Source: Apostichopus japonicus
Lineage: Eukaryota > Echinodermata > Holothuroidea > Aspidochirotida > Stichopodidae
Length of the DNA: 64,000 bases
Reading direction: 5' to 3'
NCBI RefSeq assembly: GCF_037975245.1
Contig: NC_092564.1
Span: forward strand, 10,580,484-10,644,483
Shown here: positions 50,873-63,600 of the stretch, piece by piece
Layout: every line of letters begins with the position of its first letter
How positions within the stretch are numbered: the stretch's first letter is position 1
Translations under genes and position numbers: made by a program
The notes under the pieces: model-generated
What the model saw: only the letters and a program-made list of their open reading frames with translations
Databases searched by the model: none
Told to the model about the DNA's origin: nothing

Positions 50873-53800
50873 TCCCCGTGTAGGCACTTGCTGCAAAAGA
50901 TCGGCAAAAGACGTCATCACCCGGGGTTCGAACCACGGATGCAAAAGAGAGTCTCGATCTTCAGCTCGTACAGTGCGCCAAGCCATCGCGCCACTGTATG
51001 GACTGAGATATTAGGTGGATTAACTAATACTTACAGCTCCCCGTGTAGGCACTTGCTGTAAAAGATCGGCAAAAGACGTCATCACCCGGGGTTCGAACCA
51101 CGGATGCAAAAGAGAGTCTCGATCTTCAGCTCGTACAGTGCGCCAAGCCATCGCGCCACTGTATGGACTGAGATATTAGGTGGATTAACTAATACTTACA
51201 GCTCCCCGTGTAGGCACTTGCTGTGAAAGATCGGCAAAAGACGTCATCACCCGGGGTTCGAACCACGGATGCAAAAGAGAGTCTCGATCTTCAGCTCGTA
51301 CAGTGCGCCAAGCCATCGCGCCATTGTATGGACTGAGATATTAGGTGGATTAACTAATACTTACAGCTCCCCGTGTAGGCACTTGCTGTAAAAGATCGCC
51401 AAAAGACGTCATCACCCGGGGTTCGAACCACGGATGCAAAAGAGAGTCTCGATCTTCAGCTCGTACAGTGCGCCAAGCCATCGCGCCACTGTATGGACTG
51501 AGATATTAGGTGGATTAACTAATACTTACAGCTCCCCGTGTAGGCACTTGCTGTAAAAGATCGGCAAAAGACGTCATCACCCGGGGTTCGAACCACGGAT
51601 GCAAAAGAGAGTCTCGATCTTCAGCTCGTACAGTGCGCCAAGCCATCGCGCCACTGTATGGACTGAGATATTAGGTGGATTAACTAATACTTACAGCTCC
51701 CCGTGTAGGCACTTGCTGTAAAAGATCGGCAAAAGACGTCATCACCCGGGGTTCGAACCACGGATGCAAAAGAGAGTCTCGATCTTCAGCTCGTACAGTG
51801 CGCCAAGCCATCGCGCCACTCTATGGACTGAGATATTAGGTGGATTAACTAATACTTACAGCTCCCCGTGTAGGCACTTGCTGTAAAAGATCGGCAAAAG
51901 ACGTCATCACCCGGGGTTCGAACCACGGATGCAAAAGAGAGTCTCGATCTTCAGCTCGTACAGTGCGCCAAGCCATCGCGCCACTCTATGGACTGAGATA
52001 TTAGGTGGATTAACTAATACTTACAGCTCCCCGTGTAGGCACTTGCTGCAAAAGATCGGCAAAAGACGTCATCACCCGGGGTTCGAACCACGGATGCAAA
52101 AGAGAGTCTCGATCTTCAGCTCGTTCAGTGCGCCAAGCCATCGCGCCACTGTATGGACTGAGATATTAGGTGGATTAACTAATACTTACAGCTCCCCGTG
52201 TAGGCACTTGCTGCAAAAGATCGGCAAAAGACGTCATCACCCGGGGTTCGAACCACTGATGCAAAAGAGAGTCTCGATCTTCAGCTCGTACAGTGCGCCA
52301 AGCCATCGCGCCACTCTATGGACTGAGATATTAGGTGGATTAACTAATACTTACAGCTCCCCGTGTAGGCACTTGCTGCAAAAGATCGGCAAAAGACGTC
52401 ATCACCCGGGGTTCGAACCACGGATGCAAAAGAGAGTCTCGATCTTCAGCTCGTACAGTGCGCCAAGCCATCGCGCCACTGTATGGACTGAGATATTAGG
52501 TGGATTAACTAATACTTACAGCTCCCCGTGTAGGCACTTGCTGCAAAAGATCGGCAAAAGACGTCATCACCCGGGGTTCGAACCACGGATGCAAAAGAGA
52601 GTCTCGATCTTCAGCTCGTACAGTGCGCCAAGCCATCGCGCCACTGTATGGACTGAGATATTAGGTGGATTAACTAATACTTACAGCTCCCCGTGTAGGC
52701 ACTTGCTGCAAAAGATCGGCAAAAGACGTCATCACCCGGGGTTCGAACCACGGATGCAAAAGAGAGTCTCGATCTTCAGCTCGTACAGTGCGCCAAGCCA
52801 TCGCGCCACTGTATGGACTGAGATATTAGGTGGATTAACTAATACTTACAGTTCCCCGTGTAGGCACTTGCTGTAAAAGATCGGCAAAAGACGTCATCAC
52901 CCGGGGTTCGAACCACGGATGCAAAAGAGAGTCTCGATCTTCAGCTCGTACAGTGCGCCAAGCCATCGCGCCACTGTATGGACTGAGATATTAGGTGGAT
53001 TAACTAATACTTACAGCTCCCCGTGTAGGCACTTGCTGTGAAAGATCGGCAAAAGACGTCATCACCCGGGGTTCGAACCACGGATGCAAAAGAGAGTCTC
53101 GATCTTCAGCTCGTACAGTGCGCCAAGCCATCGCGCCACTGTATGGACTGAGATATTAGGTGGATTAACTAATACTTACAGCTCCCCGTGTAGGCACTTG
53201 CTGTAAAAGATCGGCAAAAGACGTCATCACCCGGGGTTCGAACCACGGATGCAAAAGAGAGTCTCGATCTTCAGCTCGTACAGTGCGCCAAGCCATCGCG
53301 CCACTGTATGGACTGAGATATTAGGTGGATTAACTAATACTTACAGCTCCCCGTGTAGGCACTTGCTGTAAAAGATCGGCAAAAGACGTCATCACCCGGG
53401 GTTCGAACCACGGATGCAAAAGAGAGTCTCGATCTTCAGCTCGTACAGTGCGCCAAGCCATCGCGCCACTGTATGGACTGAGATATTAGGTGGATTAACT
53501 AATACTTACAGCTCCCCGTGTAGGCACTTGCTGTAAAAGATCGGCAAAAGACGTCATCACCCGGGGTTCGAACCACGGATGCAAAAGAGAGTCTCGATCT
53601 TCAGCTCGTACAGTGCGCCAAGCCATCGCGCCACTGTATGGACTGAGATATTAGGTGGATTAACTAATACTTACAGCTCCCCGTGTAGGCACTTGCTGTA
53701 AAAGATCGGCAAAAGACGTCATCACCCGGGGTTCGAACCACGGATGCAAAAGAGAGTCTCGATCATCAGCTCGTACAGTGCGCCAAGCCATCGCGCCACT

Positions 53801-56800
53801 GTATGGACTGAGATATTAGGTGGATTAACTAATACTTACAGCTCCCCGTGTAGGCACTTGCTGTAAAAGATCGGCAAAAGACGTCATCACCCGGGGTTCG
53901 AACCACGGATGCAAAAGAGAGTCTCGATCTTCAGCTCGTACAGTGCGCCAAGCCATCGCGCCACTGTATGGACTGAGATATTAGGTGGATTAACTAATAC
54001 TTACAGCTCCCCGTGTAGGCACTTGCTGTAAAAGATCGGCAAAAGACGTCATCACCCGGGGTTCGAACCACGGATGCAAAAGAGAGTCTCGATCTTCAGC
54101 TCGTACAGTGCGCCAAGCCATCGCGCCACTGTATGGACTGAGATATTAGGTGGATTAACTAATACTTACAGCTCCCCGTGTAGGCACTTGCTGCAAAAGA
54201 TCGGCAAAAGACGTCATCACCCGGGGTTCGAACCACGGATGCAAAAGAGAGTCTCGATCTTCAGCTCGTACAGTGCGCCAAGCCATCGCGCCACTGTATG
54301 GACTGAGATATTAGGTGGATTAACTAATACTTACAGCTCCCCGTGTAGGCACTTGCTGTAAAAGATCGGCAAAAGACGTCATCACCCGGGGTTCGAACCA
54401 CGGATGCAAAAGAGAGTCTCGATCTTCAGCTCGTACAGTGCGCCAAGCCATCGCGCCACTGTATGGACTGAGATATTAGGTGGATTAACTAATACTTACA
54501 GCTCCCCGTGTAGGCACTTGCTGTGAAAGATCGGCAAAAGACGTCATCACCCGGGGTTCGAACCACGGATGCAAAAGAGAGTCTCGATCTTCAGCTCGTA
54601 CAGTGCGCCAAGCCATCGCGCCATTGTATGGACTGAGATATTAGGTGGATTAACTAATACTTACAGCTCCCCGTGTAGGCACTTGCTGTAAAAGATCGCC
54701 AAAAGACGTCATCACCCGGGGTTCGAACCACGGATGCAAAAGAGAGTCTCGATCTTCAGCTCGTACAGTGCGCCAAGCCATCGCGCCACTGTATGGACTG
54801 AGATATTAGGTGGATTAACTAATACTTACAGCTCCCCGTGTAGGCACTTGCTGTAAAAGATCGGCAAAAGACGTCATCACCCGGGGTTCGAACCACGGAT
54901 GCAAAAGAGAGTCTCGATCTTCAGCTCGTACAGTGCGCCAAGCCATCGCGCCACTCTATGGACTGAGATATTAGGTGGATTAACTAATACTTACAGCTCC
55001 CCGTGTAGGCACTTGCTGTAAAAGATCGGCAAAAGACGTCATCACCCGGGGTTCGAACCACGGATGCAAAAGAGAGTCTCGATCTTCAGCTCGTACAGTG
55101 CGCCAAGCCATCGCGCCACTCTATGGACTGAGATATTAGGTGGATTAACTAATACTTACAGCTCCCCGTGTAGGCACTTGCTGTAAAAGATCGGCAAAAG
55201 ACGTCATCACCCGGGGTTCGAACCACGGATGCAAAAGAGAGTCTCGATCTTCAGCTCGTACAGTGCGCCAAGCCATCGCGCCACTCTATGGACTGAGATA
55301 TTAGGTGGATTAACTAATACTTACAGCTCCCCGTGTAGGCACTTGCTGCAAAAGATCGGCAAAAGACGTCATCACCCGGGGTTCGAACCACGGATGCAAA
55401 AGAGAGTCTCGATCTTCAGCTCGTTCAGTGCGCCAAGCCATCGCGCCACTGTATGGACTGAGATATTAGGTGGATTAACTAATACTTACAGCTCCCCGTG
55501 TAGGCACTTGCTGCAAAAGATCGGCAAAAGACGTCATCACCCGGGGTTCGAACCACTGATGCAAAAGAGAGTCTCGATCTTCAGCTCGTACAGTGCGCCA
55601 AGCCATCGCGCCACTCTATGGACTGAGATATTAGGTGGATTAACTAATACTTACAGCTCCCCGTGTAGGCACTTGCTGCAAAAGATCGGCAAAAGACGTC
55701 ATCACCCGGGGTTCGAACCACGGATGCAAAAGAGAGTCTCGATCTTCAGCTCGTACAGTGCGCCAAGCCATCGCGCCACTGTATGGACTGAGATATTAGG
55801 TGGATTAACTAATACTTACAGCTCCCCGTGTAGGCACTTGCTGCAAAAGATCGGCAAAAGACGTCATCACCCGGGGTTCGAACCACGGATGCAAAAGAGA
55901 GTCTCGATCTTCAGCTCGTACAGTGCGCCAAGCCATCGCGCCACTGTATGGACTGAGATATTAGGTGGATTAACTAATACTTACAGCTCCCCGTGTAGGC
56001 ACTTGCTGCAAAAGATCGGCAAAAGACGTCATCACCCGGGGTTCGAACCACGGATGCAAAAGAGAGTCTCGATCTTCAGCTCGTACAGTGCGCCAAGCCA
56101 TCGCGCCACTGTATGGACTGAGATATTAGGTGGATTAACTAATACTTACAGTTCCCCGTGTAGGCACTTGCTGTAAAAGATCGGCAAAAGACGTCATCAC
56201 CCGGGGTTCGAACCACGGATGCAAAAGAGAGTCTCGATCTTCAGCTCGTACAGTGCGCCAAGCCATCGCGCCACTGTATGGACTGAGATATTAGGTGGAT
56301 TAACTAATACTTACAGCTCCCCGTGTAGGCACTTGCTGTGAAAGATCGGCAAAAGACGTCATCACCCGGGGTTCGAACCACGGATGCAAAAGAGAGTCTC
56401 GATCTTCAGCTCGTACAGTGCGCCAAGCCATCGCGCCACTGTATGGACTGAGATATTAGGTGGATTAACTAATACTTACAGCTCCCCGTGTAGGCACTTG
56501 CTGTAAAAGATCGGCAAAAGACGTCATCACCCGGGGTTCGAACCACGGATGCAAAAGAGAGTCTCGATCTTCAGCTCGTACAGTGCGCCAAGCCATCGCG
56601 CCACTGTATGGACTGAGATATTAGGTGGATTAACTAATACTTACAGCTCCCCGTGTAGGCACTTGCTGTAAAAGATCGGCAAAAGACGTCATCACCCGGG
56701 GTTCGAACCACGGATGCAAAAGAGAGTCTCGATCTTCAGCTCGTACAGTGCGCCAAGCCATCGCGCCACTGTATGGACTGAGATATTAGGTGGATTAACT

Positions 56801-57493
56801 AATACTTACAGCTCCCCGTGTAGGCACTTGCTGTAAAAGATCGGCAAAAGACGTCATCACCCGGGGTTCGAACCACGGATGCAAAAGAGAGTCTCGATCT
56901 TCAGCTCGTACAGTGCGCCAAGCCATCGCGCCACTGTATGGACTGAGATATTAGGTGGATTAACTAATACTTACAGCTCCCCGTGTAGGCACTTGCTGTA
57001 AAAGATCGGCAAAAGACGTCATCACCCGGGGTTCGAACCACGGATGCAAAAGAGAGTCTCGATCATCAGCTCGTACAGTGCGCCAAGCCATCGCGCCACT
57101 GTATGGACTGAGATATTAGGTGGATTAACTAATACTTACAGCTCCCCGTGTAGGCACTTGCTGTAAAAGATCGGCAAAAGACGTCATCACCCGGGGTTCG
57201 AACCACGGATGCAAAAGAGAGTCTCGATCTTCAGCTCGTACAGTGCGCCAAGCCATCGCGCCACTGTATGGACTGAGATATTAGGTGGATTAACTAATAC
57301 TTACAGCTCCCCGTGTAGGCACTTGCTGTAAAAGATCGGCAAAAGACGTCATCACCCGGGGTTCGAACCACGGATGCAAAAGAGAGTCTCGATCTTCAGC
57401 TCGTACAGTGCGCCAAGCCATCGCGCCACTGTATGGACTGAGATATTAGGTGGATTAACTAATACTTACAGCTCCCCGTGTAGGCACTTGCTG
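50873..57493. repeat. Near-perfect tandem duplication of 20 units (2 x 3,300 bp)
   Basis: Copy 1 is about 50873-54172 and copy 2 about 54173-57472, directly adjacent. Line-by-line comparison shows one difference, G at 51,656 versus C at 54,956. Shared markers include CTGTGAA, CATTGTA with TCGCCAAAAG, CACTCTATGG, TCGTTCAG, CCACTGATG, GTTCCCC and one CATCAG unit. Within this region an older 11-unit (1,815 bp) periodicity is also visible (CTGTGAA at 51,225, 53,040, 54,525 and 56,340). Confidence 0.88.
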
Positions 57494-57632
57494 TAAAAGA
57501 TCGGCAAACGATGTCATCACCCGGGGTTCGAACCACTGATGCAAAAGAGAGTCTCGATCTTCAGCTCGTACAGTGCGCCAAGCCATCGCGCCACTGTATG
57601 GACTGAGATATTAGGTGGATTATCTAATACTT

Positions 57633-60600
57633 ACAGCTCCCCGTGTAGGCACTTGCTGTAAAAGATCGGCAAAAGACGTCATCACCCGGGGTTCGAACCA
57701 CGGATGCAAAAGAGAGTCTCGATCATCAGCTCGCACAGTGCGCCGAGCCATCGCGCCATCGTATGGACTGAGATATTAGGTGGATTAACTAATACTTACA
57801 GCTCCCCGTGTAGGCACTTGCTGTAAAAGATCGGCAAAAGACGTCATCACCCGGGTTTCGAACCACGGATGCAAAAGAGAGTCTCGATCACCAGCTCGCA
57901 CAGTGCGCCGAGACATCGCGCCACTGTATGGACAGAGATATTAGGTGGATTAACTAATACTTACAGCTCCCGGTGTAGGCACTTGCTGTAAAAGATCGGC
58001 AAAAGACGTCATCACCCGGGGTTCGAACCACGGATGCAAAAGAGAGTCTCGATCATCAGCTCGCACAGTGCGCGGAGCCATCGCGCCACTGTATGGACTG
58101 AGAGATTAGGTGGATTAACTAATACTTACAGCTCCCCGTGTAGGCACTTGCTGTAAAAGATCGGCAAAAGACGTCATCACCCGGGGTTCGAACCACGGAT
58201 GCAAAAGAGAGTCTCGATCATCAGCTCGCACAGTGCGCGGAGCCATCGCGCCACTGTATGGACTGAGAGATTAGGAGGATTAACTAATACTTACAGCTCC
58301 CCGTGTAGGCAATTGCTGTAAAAGATCGGCAAAAGACGTCATCACCCGGGGTTCGAACCACGGATGCAAAAGAGAGTCTCGATCATCAGCTCGCACGGTG
58401 CACGGAGCCATCGCGCCACTGTATGGACTGAGATATTAGGTGGATTAACTAATACTTACAGCTCCCCGTGTAGGCACTTGCTGTAAAAGATCGGCAAAAG
58501 ACGTCATCACCCGGGGTTCGAACCACGGATGCAAAAGAGAGTCTCGATCATCAGCTCGCACGGTGCGCGGAGCCATCGCGCCACTGTATGGACTGAGATA
58601 TTAAGTGGATTAACTAATACTTACAGCTCCCCGTGTAGGCACTTGCTGTAAAAGATCGGCAAAAGACGTCATCACCCGGGGTTCGAACCACGGATGCAAA
58701 AGAGAGTCTCGATCATCAGCTCGCACGGTGCGCGGAGCCATCGCGCCACTGTATGGACTGAGAGATTAAGTGGATTAACTAATACTTACAGCTCCCCGTG
58801 TAGGCACTTGCTGTAAAAGATCGGCAAAAGACGTCATCACCCGGGGTTCGAACCACGGATGCAAAAGAGAGTCTCGATCATCAGCTCGCACAGTGCGCGG
58901 AGCCATCGCGCCACTGTATGGACTGAGAGATTAAGTGGATTAACTAATACTTACAGCTCCCCGTGTAGGCACTTGCTGTAAAAGATCGGCAAAAGACGTC
59001 ATCACCCGGGGTTCGAACCACGGATGCAAAAGAGAGTCTCGATCATCAGCTCGCACAGTGCGCGGAGCCATCGCGCCACTGTATGGACTGAGAGATTAAG
59101 TGGATTAACTAATACTTACAGCTCCCCGTGTAGGCACTTGCTGTAAAAGATCGGCAAAAGACGTCATCACCCGGGGTTCGAACCACGGATGCAAAAGAGA
59201 GTCTCGATCATCAGCTCGCACGGTGCGCGGAGCCATCGCGCCACTGTATGGACTGAGATATTAGGTGGATTAACTAATCCTTACAGCTCCCCGTGTAGGC
59301 ACTTGCTGTAAAAGATCGGCAAAAGACGTCATCACCCGGGGTTCGAACCACGGATGCAAAAGAGAGTCTCGATCATCAGCTCGCACGGTGCGCGGAGCCA
59401 TCGCGCCACTGTATGGACTGAGAGATTAGGAGGATTAACTAATCCTTACAGCTCCCCGTGTAGGCACTTGCTGTAAAAGATCGGCAAAAGACGTCATCAC
59501 CCGGGGTTCGAACCACGGATGCAAAAGAGAGTCTCGATCATCAGCTCGCACAGTGCGCGGAGCCATCGCGCCACTGTATGGACTGAGAGATTAAGTGGAT
59601 TAACTAATACTTACAGCTCCCCGTGTAGGCACTTGCTGTAAAAGATCGGCAAAAGACGTCATCACCCGGGGTTCGAACCACGGATGCAAAAGAGAGTCTC
59701 GATCATCAGCTCGCACAGTGCGCGGAGCCATCGCGCCACTGTATGGACTGAGAGATTAAGTGGATTAACTAATACTTACAGCTCCCCGTGTAGGCACTTG
59801 CTGTAAAAGATCGGCAAAAGACGTCATCACCCGGGGTTCGAACCACGGATGCAAAAGAGAGTCTCGATCATCAGCTCGCACAGTGCGCGGAGCCATCGCG
59901 CCACTGTATGGACTGAGAGATTAAGGGGATTAACTAATACTTACAGCTCCCCGTGTAGGCACTTGCTGTAAAAGATCGGCAAAAGACGTCATCACCCGGG
60001 GTTCGAACCACGGATGCAAAAGAGAGTCTCGATCATCAGCTCGCACGGTGCGCCAAGCCATCGCGCCACTGTATGGACTGAGATATTAGGTGGATTAACT
60101 AATACTTACAGCTCCCCGTGTAGGCACTTGCTGTAAAAGATCGGCAAAAGACGTCATCACCCGGGGTTCGAACCACGGATGCAAAAGAGAGTCTCGATCA
60201 TCAGCTCGCACGGTGCGCCAAGCCATCGCGCCACTGTATGGACTGAGATATTAGGTGGATTAACTAATACTTACAGCTCCCCGTGTAGGCACTTGCTGTA
60301 AAAGATCGGCAAAAGACGTCATCACCCGGGGTTCGAACCACGGATGCAAAAGAGAGTCTCGATCATCAGCTCGCACGGTGCGCCAAACCATCGCGCCACT
60401 GTATGGACTGAGATATTAGGTGGATTAACTAATACTTACAGCTCCCCGTGTAGGCACTTGCTGTAAAAGATCGGCAAAAGACGTCATCACCCGGGGTTCG
60501 AACCACGGATGCAAAAGAGAGTCTCGATCATCAGCTCGCACGGTGCGCCAAGCCATCGCGCCACTGTATGGACTGAGATATTAGGTGGATTAACTAATAC

Positions 60601-63600
60601 TTACAGCTCCCCGTGTAGGCACTTGCTGTAAAAGATCGGCAAAAGACGTCATCACCCGGGGTTCGAACCACGGATGCAAAAGAGAGTCTCGATCATCAGC
60701 TCGTACGGTGCGCGGAGCCATCGCGCCACTGTATGGACTGAGATATTAGGTGGATTAACTAATCCTTACAGCTCCCCGTGTAACCACTTGCTGTAAAAGA
60801 TCGGCAAAAGACGTCATCACCCGGGGTTCGAACCACGGATGCAAAAGAGAGTCTCGATCATCAGCTCGTACGGTGCGCGGAGCCATCGCGCCACTGTATG
60901 GACTGAGATATTAGGTGGATTAACTAATCCTTACAGCTCCCCGTGTAGGCACTTGCTGTAAAAGATCGGCAAAAGACGTCATTACCCGGGGTTCGAACCA
61001 CGGATGCAAAAGAGAGTCTCGATCATCAGCTCGTACGGTGCGCGGAGCCATCGCGCCACTGTATGGACTGAGATATTAGGTGGATTAACTAATCCTTACA
61101 GCTCCCCGTGTAGGCACTTGCTGTAAAAGATCGGCAAAAGACGTCATCACCCGGGGTTCGAACCACGGATGCAAAAGAGAGTCTCGATCATCAGCTCGTA
61201 CGGTGCGCGGAGCAATCGCGCCAGTGTATGGACTGAGATATTAGGTGGATTAACTAATACTTACAGCTCCCCGTGTAAGCACTTGCTGTAAAAGATCGGC
61301 AAAAGACGTCATCACCCGGGGTTCGAACCACGGATGCAAAAGAGAGTCTCGATCATCAGCTCGTACGGTGCACGGAGCCATCGCGCCACTGTATGGACTG
61401 AGATATTAGGTGGATTAACTAATACTTACAGCTCCCCGTGTAAGCACTTGCTGTAAAAGATCGGCAAAAGACGTCATCACCCGGGGTTCGAACCACGGAT
61501 GCAAAAGAGAGTCTCGATCATCAGCTCGTACGGTGCGCGGAGCCATCGCGCCACTGTATGGACTGAGATATTAGGTGGATTAACTAATACTTACAGCTCC
61601 CCGTGTAAGCATTGCTGTAAAAGATCGGCAAAAGACGTCATCACCCGGGGTTCGAACCACGGATGCAAAAGAGAGTCTCGATCATCAGCTCGCACGGTGC
61701 GCCAAGCCATCGCGCCACTGTATGGACTGAGATATTAGGTGGATTAACTAATACTTACAGCTCCCCGTGTAGGCACTTGCTGTAAAAGATCGGCAAAAGA
61801 CGTCATCACCCGGGGTTCGAACCACGGATGCAAAAGAGAGTCTCGATCATCAGCTCGTACGGTGCGCGGAGCCATCGCGCCACTGTATGGACTGAGATAT
61901 TAGGTGGATTAACTAATCCTTACAGCTCCCCGTGTAGGCACTTGCTGTAAAAGATCGGCAAAAGACGTCATCACCCGGGGTTCGAACCACGGATGCAAAA
62001 GAGAGTCTCGATCATCAGCTCGTACGGTGCGCGGAGCCATCGCGCCACTGTATGGACTGAGATATTAGGTGGATTAACTAATCCTTACAGCTCCCCGTGT
62101 AGGCACTTGCTGTAAAAGATCGGCAAAAGACGTCATCACCCGGGGTTCGAACCACGGATGCAAAAGAGAGTCTCGATCATCAGCTCGTACGGTGCGCGGA
62201 GCCATCGCGCCACTGTATGGACTGAGATATTAGGTGGATTAACTAATCCTTACAGCTCCCCGTGTAGGCACTTGCTGTAAAAGATCGGCAAAAGACGTCA
62301 TCACCCGGGGTTCGAACCACGGATGCAAAAGAGAGTCTCGATCATCAGCTCGTACGGTGCAAGGAGCAATCGCGCCAGTGTATGGACTGAGATATTAGGT
62401 GGATTAACTAATACTTACAGCTCCCCGTGTAAGCACTTGCTGTAAAAGATCGGCAAAAGACGTCATCACCCGGGGTTCGAACCACGGATGCAAAAGAGAG
62501 TCTCGATCATCAGCTCGTACGGTGCACGGAGCCATCGCGCCACTGTATGGACTGAGATATTAGGTGGATTAACTAATACTTACAGCTCCCCGTGTAAGCA
62601 CTTGCTGTAAAAGATCGGCAAAAGACGTCATCACCCGGGGTTCGAACCACGGATGCAAAAGAGAGTCTCGATCATCAGCTCGTACGGTGCGCGGAGCCAT
62701 CGCGCCACTGTATGGACTGAGATATTAGGTGGATTAACTAATACTTACAGCTCCCCGTGTAGGCACTTGCTGTAAAAGATCGGCAAAAGACGTCATCACC
62801 CGGGGTTCGAACCACGGATGCAAAAGAGAGTCTCGATCATCAGCTCGCACGGTGCGAAAAGCCATCGCGCCACTGTATGGACTGAGATATTAGGTGGATT
62901 AACTAATCCTTACAGCTCCCCGTGTAGGCACTTGCTGTAAAAGATCGGCAAAAGACGTCATCACCCGGGGTTCGAACCACGGATGCAAAAGAGAGTCTCG
63001 ATCATCAGCTCGTACGGTGCGCGGAGCCATCGCGCCACTGTATGGACTGAGATATTAGGTGGATTAACTAATCCTTACAGCTCCCCGTGTAGGCACTTGC
63101 TGTAAAAGATCGGCAAAAGACGTCATCACCCGGGGTTCGAACCACGGATGCAAAAGAGAGTCTCGATCATCAGCTCGCACGGTGCGCGGAGCCATCGCGC
63201 CACTGTATGGACTGAGAGATTAGGAGGATTAACTAATCCTTACAGCTCCCCGTGTAGGCACTTGCTGTAAAAGATCGGCAAAAGACGTCATCACCCGGGG
63301 TTCGAACCACGGATGCAAAAGAGAGTCTCGATTATCAGCTCGCACGGTGCGCGGAGCCATCGCGCCACTGTATGGACTGAGATATTAGGTGGATTAACTA
63401 ATCCTTACAGCTCCCCGTGTAGGCACTTGCTGTAAAAGATCGGCAAAAGACGTCATCACCCGGGGTTCGAACCACGGATGCAAAAGAGAGTCTCGATCAT
63501 CAGCTCGTACGGTGCGCGGAGCCATCGCGCCACTGTATGGACTGAGATATTAGGTGGATTAACTAATCCTTACAGCTCCCCGTGTAGGCACTTGCTGTAA

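Larger units (their letters stand above)
35666..57632. repeat. Satellite zone 3b: homogenised core right of the retrotransposon
   Basis: About 133 units, mostly consensus, continuing zone 3a in phase and subtype. Private markers show repeated block duplication: GACGCATCAC (1-bp deletion) at 40.5, 41.2 and 44.8 kb; AGCTCACCGT at 38.5 and 43.3 kb; CTGCAA units in blocks at 46.2, 50.2, 52.0 and 55.3 kb. No gene or second insertion is visible. Confidence 0.9.

Noticed and set aside
46154-56176. Open frames of 260, 315, 315 and 315 codons encoding a perfect 55-residue repeat protein (also shorter ones at 1,227, 27,936, 54,074 and 61,499).
   Set aside because: They arise because the 165-bp period is divisible by three and one TAA is mutated in copied blocks, or because an indel shifts the frame. 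The frame has no start context, signal peptide or recognisable domain, and it is interrupted by TAA in nearly every other unit.
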